A DNA stretch of 64,000 nucleotides from RYN-230 sp963770535. GTDB lineage: Bacteria; Actinomycetota; Actinomycetes; Streptosporangiales; Streptosporangiaceae. Both the position numbers and the translations under genes were made by a program. The DNA lies in contig CAVYPZ010000003.1 of NCBI GenBank assembly GCA_963770535.1, positions 2,356,001-2,420,000 on the forward strand, given 5' to 3'. Below are positions 48,281-57,377 of the stretch, in pieces; the stretch's first letter is position 1; every line of letters starts with the position of its first letter. The notes under the pieces are model-generated. The model was not told the origin of the DNA. It saw nothing but the letters and a program-made list of their open reading frames with translations, and ran no database searches.

Positions 48281-49528
48281 CTAGCGGGTCAGGGCCTGGT
48301 ACACGAGCTGGCGCAGCTGGGGGCGGATGGGGTAAGCGCTGGACGGGAGAAGCTGGGTGAAGAACGAGACGGTCAGCTCTTCCGCCGGGTCGATCCAGAA
48401 CGTGGTGCTGGCCGCGCCGCCCCACGACAGCTCGCCCGCGGAACACAGGACCTTGCCTGGGCCGGGGTCGATGACGACGGCCAGGCCCAGCCCGAACCCG
48501 ACCCCGCGGAAGGGTGACTCGGCGAACAGCGGCCTGCCGAACGCCTCCAGGTCAGCGCCGCCGGGAAGATGGTTGCGGGCCATGTAGCCGACCGTGCGCG
48601 GGCTGAGCAGCCGCGTCCCGTCCAGTTCCCCGGCCGGGCTGTCCGCGCGGTGCAGCAGCATCTGGGTGAAGCGGTGATAGTCCGCCGCAGTCGACACCAG
48701 GCCGCCGCCCCCGGCGAGCATGGACGGCGCGCGCCGGGCCGCGTCGCCCAGGGCGTCGAGCCTGGCCGCCGTGCCGCCGCTGCCGGGCGTGTACAGGGCC
48801 GCCAGCCGGGGCAGCTGGGCCTGCCCGGCGTGGAAGCCGGTGTCGGTCATGCCGAGCGGGCGCAGGATCCTCGCCGCCAGGAATTCGTCGAGACGCTGCC
48901 CGGAGGCCACCTCGATCACCCGGCCGAGGACGTCGGTCGCCACCGAGTAGTTCCACTCCGTGCCGGGCTGGAACAGCAGCGGGAGCCCCGCCCAGGTGTC
49001 ACACGCCTGCGCCAGGTCCGTGCCCGGGGGCGCGGACCACTCGAACCCGGCCGCCCGGTACAGGGCGTCGACCGGATGGACCCGGTGGAAGCCGTATGTC
49101 AGGCCTGCCGTATGGGTGAGCAGGTGCCAGATCCGCACCGGCTCGGTGGCCGGGACGGTGACCTGCCGCAGGTCCGAGCCGCCGGCGTACACCCTGACGC
49201 CGGCGAAGGAAGGGATGAACGCACTGACCGGGTCGGTGAGCTCGAAGGCGCCCTCCTCATACAGCATCATCGCCGCCACCGAGGTGACCGGCTTGGTCAT
49301 CGAGTAGATCCGCCACACCGTGTCCGTCTCGGCCGGCAGCCCGGCCTCCACGTCACGGGAGCCGCAGGCCGACACGTACGCGAGGCGGCCGTGCCTGCTC
49401 AGGGTGATCAGCCAGCCGGGCAGCCTGCCGTCGTCGACATAGCGGGCGAAGTGCCGGTCGATCCGGTGCAGCCGCACCGGATCGAGGCCCAGCTCGGCCG
49501 GGTCGGCCTCGGGCTTGAGCTCGCTCAC
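48281..49528 (-). CDS. serine hydrolase of the beta-lactamase/esterase (EstB) family
   Basis: This protein is 415 aa. Catalytic motif S-x-x-K is IYSMTKPVTSVAAMM; the Tyr motif is EWNYSVATDVLG (Y-S-V in place of Y-A-N); the third motif is SWGGAASTTFWI (where class C enzymes have KTG). This pattern is that of family VIII carboxylesterases and D-aminopeptidase-like proteins, not of clinical beta-lactamases. No signal peptide; cytosolic. The start at 49528 overlaps the stop of a short remnant gene (49525-49758). Confidence 0.88.
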   Translation of the reverse strand: MSELKPEADPAELGLDPVRLHRIDRHFARYVDDGRLPGWLITLSRHGRLAYVSACGSRDVEAGLPAETDTVWRIYSMTKPVTSVAAMMLYEEGAFELTDPVSAFIPSFAGVRVYAGGSDLRQVTVPATEPVRIWHLLTHTAGLTYGFHRVHPVDALYRAAGFEWSAPPGTDLAQACDTWAGLPLLFQPGTEWNYSVATDVLGRVIEVASGQRLDEFLAARILRPLGMTDTGFHAGQAQLPRLAALYTPGSGGTAARLDALGDAARRAPSMLAGGGGLVSTAADYHRFTQMLLHRADSPAGELDGTRLLSPRTVGYMARNHLPGGADLEAFGRPLFAESPFRGVGFGLGLAVVIDPGPGKVLCSAGELSWGGAASTTFWIDPAEELTVSFFTQLLPSSAYPIRPQLRQLVYQALTR

Positions 49529-49758
49529 CGCATCACCTTTCCTGCTACGCAGACAGCCGCCCGCTGCAGGGCAGCCAGGGACTCGGCGTTATCCCGGCGC
49601 ATTCCGGGTGCGAGCAGCCGGAGTAAGGGCCCGAACCCGCCTTCGGCATCGGCCCGCTTGACCACCCGGGCACGCCCGCTGCCGGCGGGTTCGGTCCGCA
49701 CCTTCCAGACCGCATCCGGCTCGGCCTCGAACGTCGCCTCGCATTCGGACAGGTGCAT
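49525..49758 (-). pseudogene. truncated SRPBCC/START-type protein C-terminal fragment
   Basis: This protein is 77 aa. The sequence ends WKVRTEPAGSGRARVVKRADAEGGFGPLLRLLAPGMRRDNAESLAALQRAAV, the characteristic C-terminal strand-helix of SRPBCC ligand-binding proteins (polyketide cyclase/START superfamily; full length about 150 aa). The N-terminal half is missing, so only half a domain is encoded. Whether it is translated is uncertain; its start ATG 49758 and stop overlapping the esterase start (ATGA) suggest it was once the first gene of an operon. Other half not visible upstream. Confidence 0.5.
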
Positions 49759-49874
49759 AACAGCCCTTGGTTAATATCCGCCGATATGATCAATTTAGCT
49801 GGTTTACCGGGTCAGAAACGATTGTTTCCCATGTGTGATCACTGACGGCGGCACCGGGCCCGCGGGCAGGCCGG

Positions 49875-50507
49875 CTAGCGCCTGGCCGGCAGGAGCGCGT
49901 TGATGACCCGCGTGGCGCGGTCGGGATCGGGATGCTCGCCGGTGATGAGCCCGAGGTAGATATAGGACTCCATGATGCGGACCAGAACGTAGGGCAGGTC
50001 TTCCTGGGGCACGGCCGCAGCGAGGCGCCCGGCGGCGGTTTCCTCGTCGACGAGCTCGCCGACCAGGCTGGTCAGCCGGGTTTCGAAGTCGGTGGCCCTG
50101 GTGGTCAGCAGGCGCAGGGCCAGATCACCCTCGCGGTCCAGGAAGTGCTGCATGCCGGGGTTGGCGATGACGTGGCGGACGGTGCCGGTGATGACGGCCG
50201 CGGCCGGTGACTGGCCAGCCGCGCCGGTGGTGGCGCCGGCGTCCTTGCGGAGTGTGGCGATGGTGGGCTCGATCAGGGACCAGAGGATCTCGGTGAGCAG
50301 CTGCTCGCGGCAGCCGACCCAGCGGTAGAGGGTGGCCCGGTCGACGCCGAGGCTCCGGGCGAGGGCCTGCATATCGACGCGACCGCCGCCGAGGAAAACC
50401 CGCCGGGCGTGGCGGAAGGCGTCGAGCGCGGTCGGCCGCGCCGTGGTGGCCCGTGCGAGCTGGCGCCGCAGGGGCGTATCCGCGAGGCGCGGATCGCTGA
50501 CTGCCAT
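49875..50507 (-). CDS. TetR-family transcriptional regulator (QsdR-like)
   Basis: This protein is about 210 aa. HTH is DAFRHARRVFLGGGRVDMQALARSLGVDRATLYRWVGCREQLLTEILW, the TetR pattern with recognition helix DRATLYRWVG. The C-terminal ligand-binding helices (EDLPYVLVRIMESYIYLGLITGEHPDPD) match the QsdR/regulator C-terminal type. Start ATG 50507 (GGAGCACCCGG upstream). Divergent from the carboxylesterase gene across a 100-bp gap, so it probably represses that gene and itself. Candidate site: inverted arms ATGCCG (50545-50550) and CGGCAT (50573-50578), though their spacing is wide for TetR. Confidence 0.85.
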   Translation of the reverse strand: MAVSDPRLADTPLRRQLARATTARPTALDAFRHARRVFLGGGRVDMQALARSLGVDRATLYRWVGCREQLLTEILWSLIEPTIATLRKDAGATTGAAGQSPAAAVITGTVRHVIANPGMQHFLDREGDLALRLLTTRATDFETRLTSLVGELVDEETAAGRLAAAVPQEDLPYVLVRIMESYIYLGLITGEHPDPDRATRVINALLPARR

Positions 50508-50607
50508 CCGGGTGCTCCTGTTCCAGCGGCGATGTGGCCCTTGACATGCCGGGGGTGCTGGGGAACAGTGTGCGGCATATTTGGCGAACGTGGCAATGGA
50601 GCAACAC

Positions 50608-52107
50608 ATGAGCGAGATGACGCAGCGCCCGCTGGTTCAGCTCAAGGCCGGGGCTGTCCGCGGCACGACCGATTCGGGGATTGCGGCGTTTCTCGGTATT
50701 CCCTACGCGGCGGCTCCGTTCGGCGCGAACCGGATGAGGCCACCTCAGCCTGTCCCCCCGTGGGAGGGCGAGCGCGACGCGGGCGCCTACGGCCCGACGG
50801 TGCCCAAGGGCGACTACCCGCCGCAGTACGCGCGGTTGTTCCCGGAGGTGGTGATCCCCGGTGAGGACTGCCTGAACCTCAACGTGTGGACGCCCGACCC
50901 GGCCGCCGCCGGCCTGCCGGTGCTCGTCTGGATCCACGGCGGCTCATTCATGAACGGGTCCGGGTCGGTCGGGGCCTACAGCGGGGTGGGGTTCGCGCGG
51001 CACGGCGTCGTCTGCGTGACCATCAACTACCGGCTGGCCGCCGAGGGCTTCCTGTTCCTCGGGGACGGCACGGCCAACCTCGGCCTGCTCGATCAGCTGG
51101 CCGCCCTGCGGTGGGTGCAGGACAACATCTCGGCGTTCGGGGGTGATCCGGCCCGGGTCACCGTCGCGGGCGAGTCGGCCGGGGCGATGAGCGTAACCAC
51201 GCTCCTGGCCACGCCGCTCGCCGAGGGGCTGTTCGCACAGGCGATCACCGAGAGCGGTGCGGCAGCCCACACGCTCACCCCGGACGAGGGCCGCATGGTG
51301 GGCGGCTACCTGGCCGACGCGCTGGGCGTGCCTGCGGACCGTGACTCGATCAGGGCCGTCCCCCTGGGCACGCTCGTGCAGGCCGCATCGGACCTGGTCG
51401 TCGAGGTGCAGACCGCGCCGGACCCGGCCCGGTGGGGCCGGCTCGCGCTGAGCCTGCTCCCGTTCGCCCCCACCGTGGACGGCACCGTGCTGCCGGAGGC
51501 CCCGCTTCCCGCGATCGCCGCGGGGCGCGGCGGCGGCGTCCGGCTGCTGACGGGGTCGAACCGTGACGAGGCACGGCTGTTCCTGGTCGCGGCGGGCACC
51601 ATCGACCTGATCGATGAGGCCACGCTCGAAGCGGTGGCCGGCGCGTACGGCCTGCCCGCCGGTTCCCTCGATGTGTACCGGGCCAGCCGGCCCGGGGCCA
51701 GCGCGGGTGACATCCTGGCCGCCGTCGTGACCGACTGGTTCTTCGCCATCCCGGCCATCCGGGTCGCCGAGGCCCGCGCCGGCCGGGGTGCCGGCACGTG
51801 GGCCTACCGCTTCGACCACCCCGCGCCCGCGGACAACCACAGGCTGGGGGCCTGCCACGGGGTGGAGGTCCCGTTCGTGTTCGACACCATCGGCCGCGAT
51901 GACGTCCATCCCCTCCTGGGCGACGCCCCCTCGCCGGCCGTCGCCGGCCGGGTGCACCAGGCGTGGGTCGACTTCATCACCACCGGCGACCCGGGCTGGC
52001 CCGCCTACGACACCACCAGCCGGGCCACCGGCCTGCTCGCCGGCACGATCACGGTGGCCGATGACCCGTCCGCCGGCGAGCGGGCGTGCTGGGACGGAAT
52101 CCGGTAG
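50608..52107 (+). CDS. carboxylesterase type B
   Basis: This protein is about 499 aa. Hallmarks are GIPYAAAPFGANRMRPPQPV, EDCLNLNVWTP, VWIHGGSFMNGSGS (oxyanion hole GG), and VAGESAGAMSV with the nucleophile Ser; GSNRDEARLFL and CHGVEVPFVFDTI carry acid and His. Hydrolyses carboxylic esters, carbamates or xenobiotics. Start ATG 50608 (GGAG seven bases before) rather than TTG 50581. A TTGACA hexamer at 50541-50546 lies in the divergent gap with the TetR gene. An adjacent TetR and esterase is a common xenobiotic-inducible pair. Confidence 0.92.
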   Translation: MSEMTQRPLVQLKAGAVRGTTDSGIAAFLGIPYAAAPFGANRMRPPQPVPPWEGERDAGAYGPTVPKGDYPPQYARLFPEVVIPGEDCLNLNVWTPDPAAAGLPVLVWIHGGSFMNGSGSVGAYSGVGFARHGVVCVTINYRLAAEGFLFLGDGTANLGLLDQLAALRWVQDNISAFGGDPARVTVAGESAGAMSVTTLLATPLAEGLFAQAITESGAAAHTLTPDEGRMVGGYLADALGVPADRDSIRAVPLGTLVQAASDLVVEVQTAPDPARWGRLALSLLPFAPTVDGTVLPEAPLPAIAAGRGGGVRLLTGSNRDEARLFLVAAGTIDLIDEATLEAVAGAYGLPAGSLDVYRASRPGASAGDILAAVVTDWFFAIPAIRVAEARAGRGAGTWAYRFDHPAPADNHRLGACHGVEVPFVFDTIGRDDVHPLLGDAPSPAVAGRVHQAWVDFITTGDPGWPAYDTTSRATGLLAGTITVADDPSAGERACWDGIR

Positions 52108-52148
52108 CGGGCCGGAAGGGCCATCCGCGGGCCGAGGGCTGGCCGACT

Positions 52149-52550
52149 TCAGCCAGCGGCCTGCGAGAAGGCGGCGCCGATCAGGTCGAGGAATTCGTCA
52201 TCGGTGATGCCGGCCGCGTCGTCAGGCCGCAGCTGGATGGTCCCCTTGCTGGTCCTGAGCTCGGGGTGGCGGGCGGTGAAACCCGCGTCGTGGCCTTGCG
52301 GCCAGCCGTAGACCGACACCCCGTGCTTCCACACGCCGAGGTGGAGGCGGCGCCGGCCAGCCTTGTACGTGGGCATCTTGTAGGACAGCACCACGGCCGC
52401 GTCGGGGCGCACCTGGAGTATCAGCCGGTGGAGCCGGTCGAACAGGGGACGGTGCTCGGGGGGGATCGCGTCGATGTAATCCTGCACGGCCTGATCAACC
52501 TGGGCGTGACCGCTGCCGGGCCCGCCGCCCGGGCCGCCGTTCTCGGGCAT
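52149..52550 (-). CDS. DUF1801-family protein
   Basis: This protein is about 133 aa. DUF1801 pattern: VQDYIDAIPPEHRPLFDRLHRLILQVRPDAAVVLSYKMPTYKAGRRRLHLGVWKHGVSVYG, ending TIQLRPDDAAGITDDEFLDLIGAAF. The family is widespread with no proven function. Start ATG 52550 is preferred over 52595 because MPENGG begins after a stretch without family similarity. Convergent with the esterase gene, 41 bp between stops. Confidence 0.8.
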   Translation of the reverse strand: MPENGGPGGGPGSGHAQVDQAVQDYIDAIPPEHRPLFDRLHRLILQVRPDAAVVLSYKMPTYKAGRRRLHLGVWKHGVSVYGWPQGHDAGFTARHPELRTSKGTIQLRPDDAAGITDDEFLDLIGAAFSQAAG

Positions 52551-52601
52551 GGCACCGTCCTGTCGTAGAGGGGCGTGATCAGCTGGCTGCGACAAACCTG
52601 G

Positions 52602-54410
52602 TCACAGATCGAGCACGACGTCGCTGCGTGGCTGGGAGCAGCAGATCAGCACGCTGCCGCCGGCGGGCTCATCGACCGGGTCGGGAGCGTAGCTGACCGT
52701 TCCGGACAGCAGCGCGGTCTCGCAGGTGTGGCACACGCCGGTGCGGCATGACCAGCGCACCGGCACGTCGCACGCCTCGGCCAGCTCGAGCAGGCTGGCG
52801 TAGCCCTGGCCCCATGCGGCGGTCAGGCCGCTGCGCGCGAACACGATGCCCGGGCCGGTGCCGGGCGGCCCGGGCGGCTGGTGCGGCGGCCGGGCCGCCG
52901 CGGCCGCGATGCCCGGCGTGGACGAGCCCCGGCTGCCGAAGATCTCGGTGTGCACCCGCGCGCCGATACCCAGGCCCGCCAGCGCGGCCGACATCTGGTC
53001 CATGAACGCGGCCGGACCGCACAGGTAGGCATCCGCGTCGCGTGGCAGGCCGAGGCCGGCCAGCACCTCCGGTGTCAGCCGTCCGGGGGGCTGGTAGTCG
53101 CGCCCGCGGACGTCGCCCGGGCCCGGGTGGCTGTAGCCGATGTGCCGGTGCCCGTGAGGCAGTTCCGCGAGCAGCGGCTGCGATTCGGTGGCAAACGGCT
53201 CGTCCGCCCGGCTCCGCGCCCCATGCAGCCACCAGATATCGCGGCGGGACCCGGCGCCGGCCAGGGCGTGCAGCATGGCCAGGACCGGGGTCGCCCCCAC
53301 CCCGGCGCTGATCAGCAGGACCGGCGTCTCCCCGGGCTGCAGGATGAAGGTGCCCCGCGGTGCGGCCACGTCCAGCAGATCGCCCTCCCGGACCCGGGTA
53401 TGGATGAACTGGCTCCCCGCGCCGTGGCTTTCGCGCTTGACACTGATCCGGTAGGAAGCCGCGCCCGGCGGCCCGGACAGCGAGTAGCTGCGCACCAGCG
53501 GCTGAGCCTGCGGGCTTACCGCCAGCCGGACGGTCAGGAACTGGCCTGGCTGGGCAGGCGGCACCGCCGTCCCAGCCGGATCAGCCAGGTACACCGAGAT
53601 CACCGACGCGGTTTCCCGCTCGATGCGGGTGACGGCCAGGGGCCGGAAACCGGGCCAGGCCGGCGGCGGGCTGGACGGGGCCAGCCCTGCGTTACCGTCC
53701 GGGCCGCCAGGTGATCCAGGCTGGTCCAGCAGGGCCCGGAACGAGGCTTTCCAGCCCTCCGGGAGGGCCGGGATCCGCACCGCCTCCGCCATCTGCTGGC
53801 GGGAATGCCCGGGCAGGTAGAGCAGGGCGTCAACCCCGGCCACCGTCATCCCGTCGGGACCGGACGCGACCTGCACGATGTCGTCCCCGGCCTGCACGGT
53901 GCCCTCACGCAGCACCCGCAGGTAGAACCCGGGCCGGTGGTGGGAGACCAGCAGCGCCGGGATCTGCGGGTTGCCCATCCGGATACCCACCCGGTAGCAG
54001 GTGACCCGCGGCTGGGTCACCTCGAACAGCGCCTCCCCGATCTGGTACCGGTCACCGATGCGCACCTGGTCATCCGCCAGGCCCGAGACCGTGAAGTTCT
54101 CCCCGAACTGGCCGTGGACGAAGTCGTCGCGGCCCAGCTGGCGCTGCCAGTACCGGTAGGACTCGATCTGGTACACGAATACCGCCCGGTGCTCGCCGCC
54201 GTGCCCGGCCAGGTCACCCTGCCCGTCGCCGTCGATATTGAGCCGCCGCACCATCCGCGGGCCGTCCACCGGCCGCTTCCACACCGCCGTGCGCACCGTC
54301 CGGCCATGCCAGGCCACATCCTGCGGCAGGCCCACGTTCACCGACAGCAGGCGGCCGGCCCGCGGCTGCGTGATCACCACGTCCGCTCCTGCCCCCCCGG
54401 GTGCCGTCAC
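52602..54410 (-). CDS. MOSC domain - ferredoxin/flavodoxin reductase - 2Fe-2S ferredoxin fusion
   Basis: This 602-residue, three-module protein has a YiiM-type MOSC (about 1-195: RPVDGPRMVRRLNIDGDGQGDLAGHGGEHRAVFVYQ, FGENFTVSGL, VTQPRVTCYRVGIRMGNP with Cys). The FNR-like reductase (about 250-495) has VRSYSLSGPPGAASYRISVKRE for FAD and ISAGVGATPVLAML for NAD(P). The C-terminal plant-type ferredoxin (about 515-602) has CRTGVCHTCETALLSG plus a distant CCSQP for the cluster. Family: YiiM/phthalate-dioxygenase-reductase fusions that reduce N-hydroxylated bases or feed electrons to an oxygenase. Electrons from NADPH through FAD and Fe-S are thus offered to MOSC chemistry in one chain. Encoded alone, rightmost neighbour is sucrose phosphorylase. 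Confidence 0.9.
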   Translation of the reverse strand: MTAPGGAGADVVITQPRAGRLLSVNVGLPQDVAWHGRTVRTAVWKRPVDGPRMVRRLNIDGDGQGDLAGHGGEHRAVFVYQIESYRYWQRQLGRDDFVHGQFGENFTVSGLADDQVRIGDRYQIGEALFEVTQPRVTCYRVGIRMGNPQIPALLVSHHRPGFYLRVLREGTVQAGDDIVQVASGPDGMTVAGVDALLYLPGHSRQQMAEAVRIPALPEGWKASFRALLDQPGSPGGPDGNAGLAPSSPPPAWPGFRPLAVTRIERETASVISVYLADPAGTAVPPAQPGQFLTVRLAVSPQAQPLVRSYSLSGPPGAASYRISVKRESHGAGSQFIHTRVREGDLLDVAAPRGTFILQPGETPVLLISAGVGATPVLAMLHALAGAGSRRDIWWLHGARSRADEPFATESQPLLAELPHGHRHIGYSHPGPGDVRGRDYQPPGRLTPEVLAGLGLPRDADAYLCGPAAFMDQMSAALAGLGIGARVHTEIFGSRGSSTPGIAAAAARPPHQPPGPPGTGPGIVFARSGLTAAWGQGYASLLELAEACDVPVRWSCRTGVCHTCETALLSGTVSYAPDPVDEPAGGSVLICCSQPRSDVVLDL

Positions 54411-54581
54411 CGGTCAGATTCTGCCAGCCTGGCGCCAGCCGCCCTGAGGTGCCCGCGGGTTATGGCCCCAGGAGCCCGCCGCAGGCCATTTCCGGGCGTC
54501 GTTTACCGCCGCGGTGGGCACGATGACATCAGCCGCACCCAGGGGCGGGCGCAGGCGCCCGTGACCATTCAGGAGGCACAG

Positions 54582-56078
54582 ATGGCGGCTCCCGTCGGGC
54601 TCATCACCTACGCGTCCAGGCTCGGCGGTGATCTGCGGCGCCTGCGGGAGGTCATGGCCGGCCCGCTCGCGGGCCTGTTCGGGGGAATCCACGTGCTGCC
54701 CTTCTACACGCCCTTCGACGGCGCCGATGCCGGATTCGACCCGCAGGATCACACCGCGGTCGATCCGCGGCTCGGCTCCTGGGATGACGTCGCGGCCCTG
54801 GCCCGCGACGGTTACCCGGTCATGGCGGACGTCATCGTCAACCACGTGTCCTCCACATCCCCGCAGTTCCTGGACTGGCTGGCCAGGGGCCCCGGGTCGG
54901 CCTACGACGGGATGTTCCTCACCCTGGGGTCGGCCTTCCCCCAGGGGGCGCGGGAAGAGGATCTGCTCCGCCTGTACCGGCCCCGGCCCGGGCTGCCGTT
55001 CACGCCGTACACCCTCGCTGACGGCAGCAAGCGCCTGGTGTGGACGACCTTCACCCCGCAGCAGATCGACATCGACGTCGCGAACCCGCTCACCCGGGAC
55101 TACCTGCGCCAGGTGCTGGACCGGCTCGCCGCGGCCGGGGTGTCCCAGGTCCGGCTCGACGCCGTCGGGTACGCGGTCAAGACACCCGGCCTGTCATCCT
55201 TCATGACCCCGGAGACGTTCCGGTTCATCGACGAGATCACCCGATGGTGCCACCAGCGCGGGCTGACCGTGCTGGTCGAGGTCCATTCCTACTACCAGCA
55301 CCAGGTCCAGATCGCGCAGCAGGTGGATGAGGTTTACGACTTCGCGCTGCCGCCGCTGGTCCTGCACGCGCTGACCGCCGCCGACCCCCAGCCGCTGCTG
55401 GAATGGATGAAGGTACGTCCCGGTAACGCGGTCACGGTGCTGGACACCCACGACGGCATCGGGGTCATCGACGTCGGCGCGGACGGCCGTGACCCGTCCC
55501 GGCCCGGCCTCCTCACCCCGGCCCAGATCGGCCAGCTGGTCGCGGCCATCCACCGCAACAGCGGCGGCACGTCCAGGCGGGCGACCGGCGCCGCGGCCTC
55601 GAACGTCGACCTGTACCAGGTCAACTGCACGTTCTACGACGCGCTCGGTGCCGAGAACCAGCGTTACCTGCTGGCCAGGGCGCTGCAGTTCTGGGTGCCG
55701 GGGACTCCCCAGGTTTACTACGTGGGGCTGCTGGCCGGCCGGAACGACATGGAGCTCCTGCGCCGCACCGGGGTCGGCCGTGACGTCAACCGTCACTTCT
55801 ACACGCTCGCCGAGGTGGCCGGCGCCGTGCGACGGCCCGTCGTCCGGGCGCTGTTCGGGCTGATCCGGTTCCGGAATACGCACCCGGCCTTCGGCGGGAC
55901 GTTCGAGATCGGTGCCTCGGGCGCGCACCTGCAGGCGGCGTGGACCCACCGTGACCACGCCGCGTGCCTGGACGCGCACCTGGACAGCGGGGAGGGGCTG
56001 CTGCGGTGGACGACGCCGGGCGGTGAGCGCGAGGCGGCGCTGGCCGACCTGGGCCGCCCGGAACTCATCACCGGCTGA
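54582..56078 (+). CDS. sucrose phosphorylase (GH13 subfamily 18)
   Basis: This protein is 498 aa, the normal length. It follows bifidobacterial sucrose phosphorylase almost motif by motif: VGLITYASRLGG, HVLPFYTPFDGADAGFDPQDHT, SVFP-like SAFPQGAREEDL, RPGLPFTPY. Nucleophile Asp is in RLDAVGYAVK, acid/base Glu in LVEVHSYY, and transition-state Asp in LDTHDGIGVIDVG; GAAASNVDLYQVN is loop B. Reaction: sucrose + phosphate gives glucose-1-phosphate + fructose; glucosylglycerate phosphorylases are close relatives and possible. Start ATG 54582 with AGGAGG six bases before. Cytosolic. Fructose and G1P would feed glycolysis or GlgC (12533-14230). Confidence 0.92.
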   Translation: MAAPVGLITYASRLGGDLRRLREVMAGPLAGLFGGIHVLPFYTPFDGADAGFDPQDHTAVDPRLGSWDDVAALARDGYPVMADVIVNHVSSTSPQFLDWLARGPGSAYDGMFLTLGSAFPQGAREEDLLRLYRPRPGLPFTPYTLADGSKRLVWTTFTPQQIDIDVANPLTRDYLRQVLDRLAAAGVSQVRLDAVGYAVKTPGLSSFMTPETFRFIDEITRWCHQRGLTVLVEVHSYYQHQVQIAQQVDEVYDFALPPLVLHALTAADPQPLLEWMKVRPGNAVTVLDTHDGIGVIDVGADGRDPSRPGLLTPAQIGQLVAAIHRNSGGTSRRATGAAASNVDLYQVNCTFYDALGAENQRYLLARALQFWVPGTPQVYYVGLLAGRNDMELLRRTGVGRDVNRHFYTLAEVAGAVRRPVVRALFGLIRFRNTHPAFGGTFEIGASGAHLQAAWTHRDHAACLDAHLDSGEGLLRWTTPGGEREAALADLGRPELITG

Positions 56079-56138
56079 CGCGGCGCCGCGGCATGCACAT
56101 CCGGCACTTGCGTTGCAGTATGGGCACACTTAGGTTTT

Positions 56139-57158
56139 ATGCCAGGCGGCCCGGGTGCCGTGCGCCAGCAGCCGGATGCACCCGGACGAGGGGTGGGCGT
56201 GGGTGACGTCTTCGAGACCGCGAGTGAGGCGCCCGGTCAGCGGCCGGGCTTCTGGCTGAACACGGTCTGCAGCCAGATCCTCCCGGTCCAGATCGACCTG
56301 CGGCACGACCGCCTGCCCCGGGCCCGGATGACCTGCGCCACGCTGGGGGCCCTGAGGATCAGGGATGTGGTGGGCGGCGACCACGTCTACACGCGCGACG
56401 ACGCCGACATCCGCCACGGCGACCCGGAGACGGTGCAGATCGGCATGCCGCTCGGGGGCCAGTCGATCATGATCCAGGACGGCCGCGAGGCGGTCCTGGA
56501 AGCCGGCGAGATGGTCGTCTACGACAGCTCCCGGCCGTTCACGCTGGTCATGCAGGATCAGTTCCACTGGCAGGTGTTCCTGCTGCCCAAGGCCAAGCTG
56601 CGCCGCTCCGACCACGAGCTGGCCCAGGTGACGGCGATCACGCTGTCCGGCACCCGGGGGATGTCCCGGCCCGTGTCGGTGTTCCTGCGCAGCCTGGCCG
56701 CCGAGGCCGCCGGGCTGGAAAGGTCGCCCGGGGCGGCCGCGCTCGGCGAGAACGCGGCCGACCTGATCGCCACGATGGTCCGCAGCCGGTTCGGCAAGCA
56801 GTGGGACGTCGGCGACCCGGACGCGGTCCTCATCCAGGCCATCGAGACGTATCTGCACGACCACCACGCCGAGCCTGATCTCGGCCCGGCCCGGGTGGCC
56901 AGGGCCCACGGCCTGTCGGTGCGGCGGCTGCATGCCCTCCTCGAGCCGACCGGCTGCTCGGTGGGGGAGCGGATCCGGGCGGAGCGGCTGGCCGCGATCC
57001 GGCGGGACCTGGCTGACCCGGCCCTGATCCCGCGGCCGATCGAGCGGATCGCCGCCGCGCACGGCCTGCGCAACGCCTCCGCGTTCACCCGGCTGTTCCG
57101 CTCCGCCGAGGGCATGACCCCCCGGCAGTACCGCGCGGCCGCGCTCGGCCGCCGCTGA
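56139..57158 (+). CDS. AraC-family transcriptional regulator
   Basis: This protein is about 339 aa. N-terminal AraC-type sensing domain (about 40-190) reads PVQIDLRHDRLPRARMTCATLGALRIRDVVGG, with YDSSRPFTLVMQDQFHWQVFLLPKAKL. The C-terminal HTH pair (about 240-335) is DLGPARVARAHGLSVRRLHALLEPTGCSVGERIRAERLAAIRRDLADP and RPIERIAAAHGLRNASAFTRLFRSAEGMTPRQYR. This sensor type binds aromatic or aliphatic inducers. It lies 219 bp ahead of the carboxylase operon on the same strand and probably controls it. The start is uncertain: ATG 56139 or a GTG near 56196 (VGVGDVFE). Confidence 0.88.
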   Translation: MPGGPGAVRQQPDAPGRGVGVGDVFETASEAPGQRPGFWLNTVCSQILPVQIDLRHDRLPRARMTCATLGALRIRDVVGGDHVYTRDDADIRHGDPETVQIGMPLGGQSIMIQDGREAVLEAGEMVVYDSSRPFTLVMQDQFHWQVFLLPKAKLRRSDHELAQVTAITLSGTRGMSRPVSVFLRSLAAEAAGLERSPGAAALGENAADLIATMVRSRFGKQWDVGDPDAVLIQAIETYLHDHHAEPDLGPARVARAHGLSVRRLHALLEPTGCSVGERIRAERLAAIRRDLADPALIPRPIERIAAAHGLRNASAFTRLFRSAEGMTPRQYRAAALGRR

Positions 57159-57377
57159 GCCGCGATCACCGGCCTGCCCGCTTCCCGCTCATTCTCCGCA
57201 ACGAAAACCGTCCCGGGCCGGCGCCTGTGCCGAGCGTGCCGAGTTCTGTGCCGTCAGCGCCAATTCCGGCTACAAGGTGTTGCCGGTACGCAAGGGGCAT
57301 GTCGAACATGTCCCTCAGGATGTTGCCTGCGTCGCCGCGGGCGGTCCAGCCTTTCGACGACGACGGGAGCGGCGCGG

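Noticed and set aside
48281..49528. Clinical-type beta-lactamase
   Set aside because: Third motif is SWGGAAST rather than K[TS]G and the Tyr motif is Y-S-V, fitting family VIII esterases; no signal peptide for a periplasmic enzyme.
50545..50578. ATGCCG ... CGGCAT as a TetR operator
   Set aside because: The arms are only six bases and 22 bp apart, wide for a TetR dimer; noted only as a possibility in the TetR entry.
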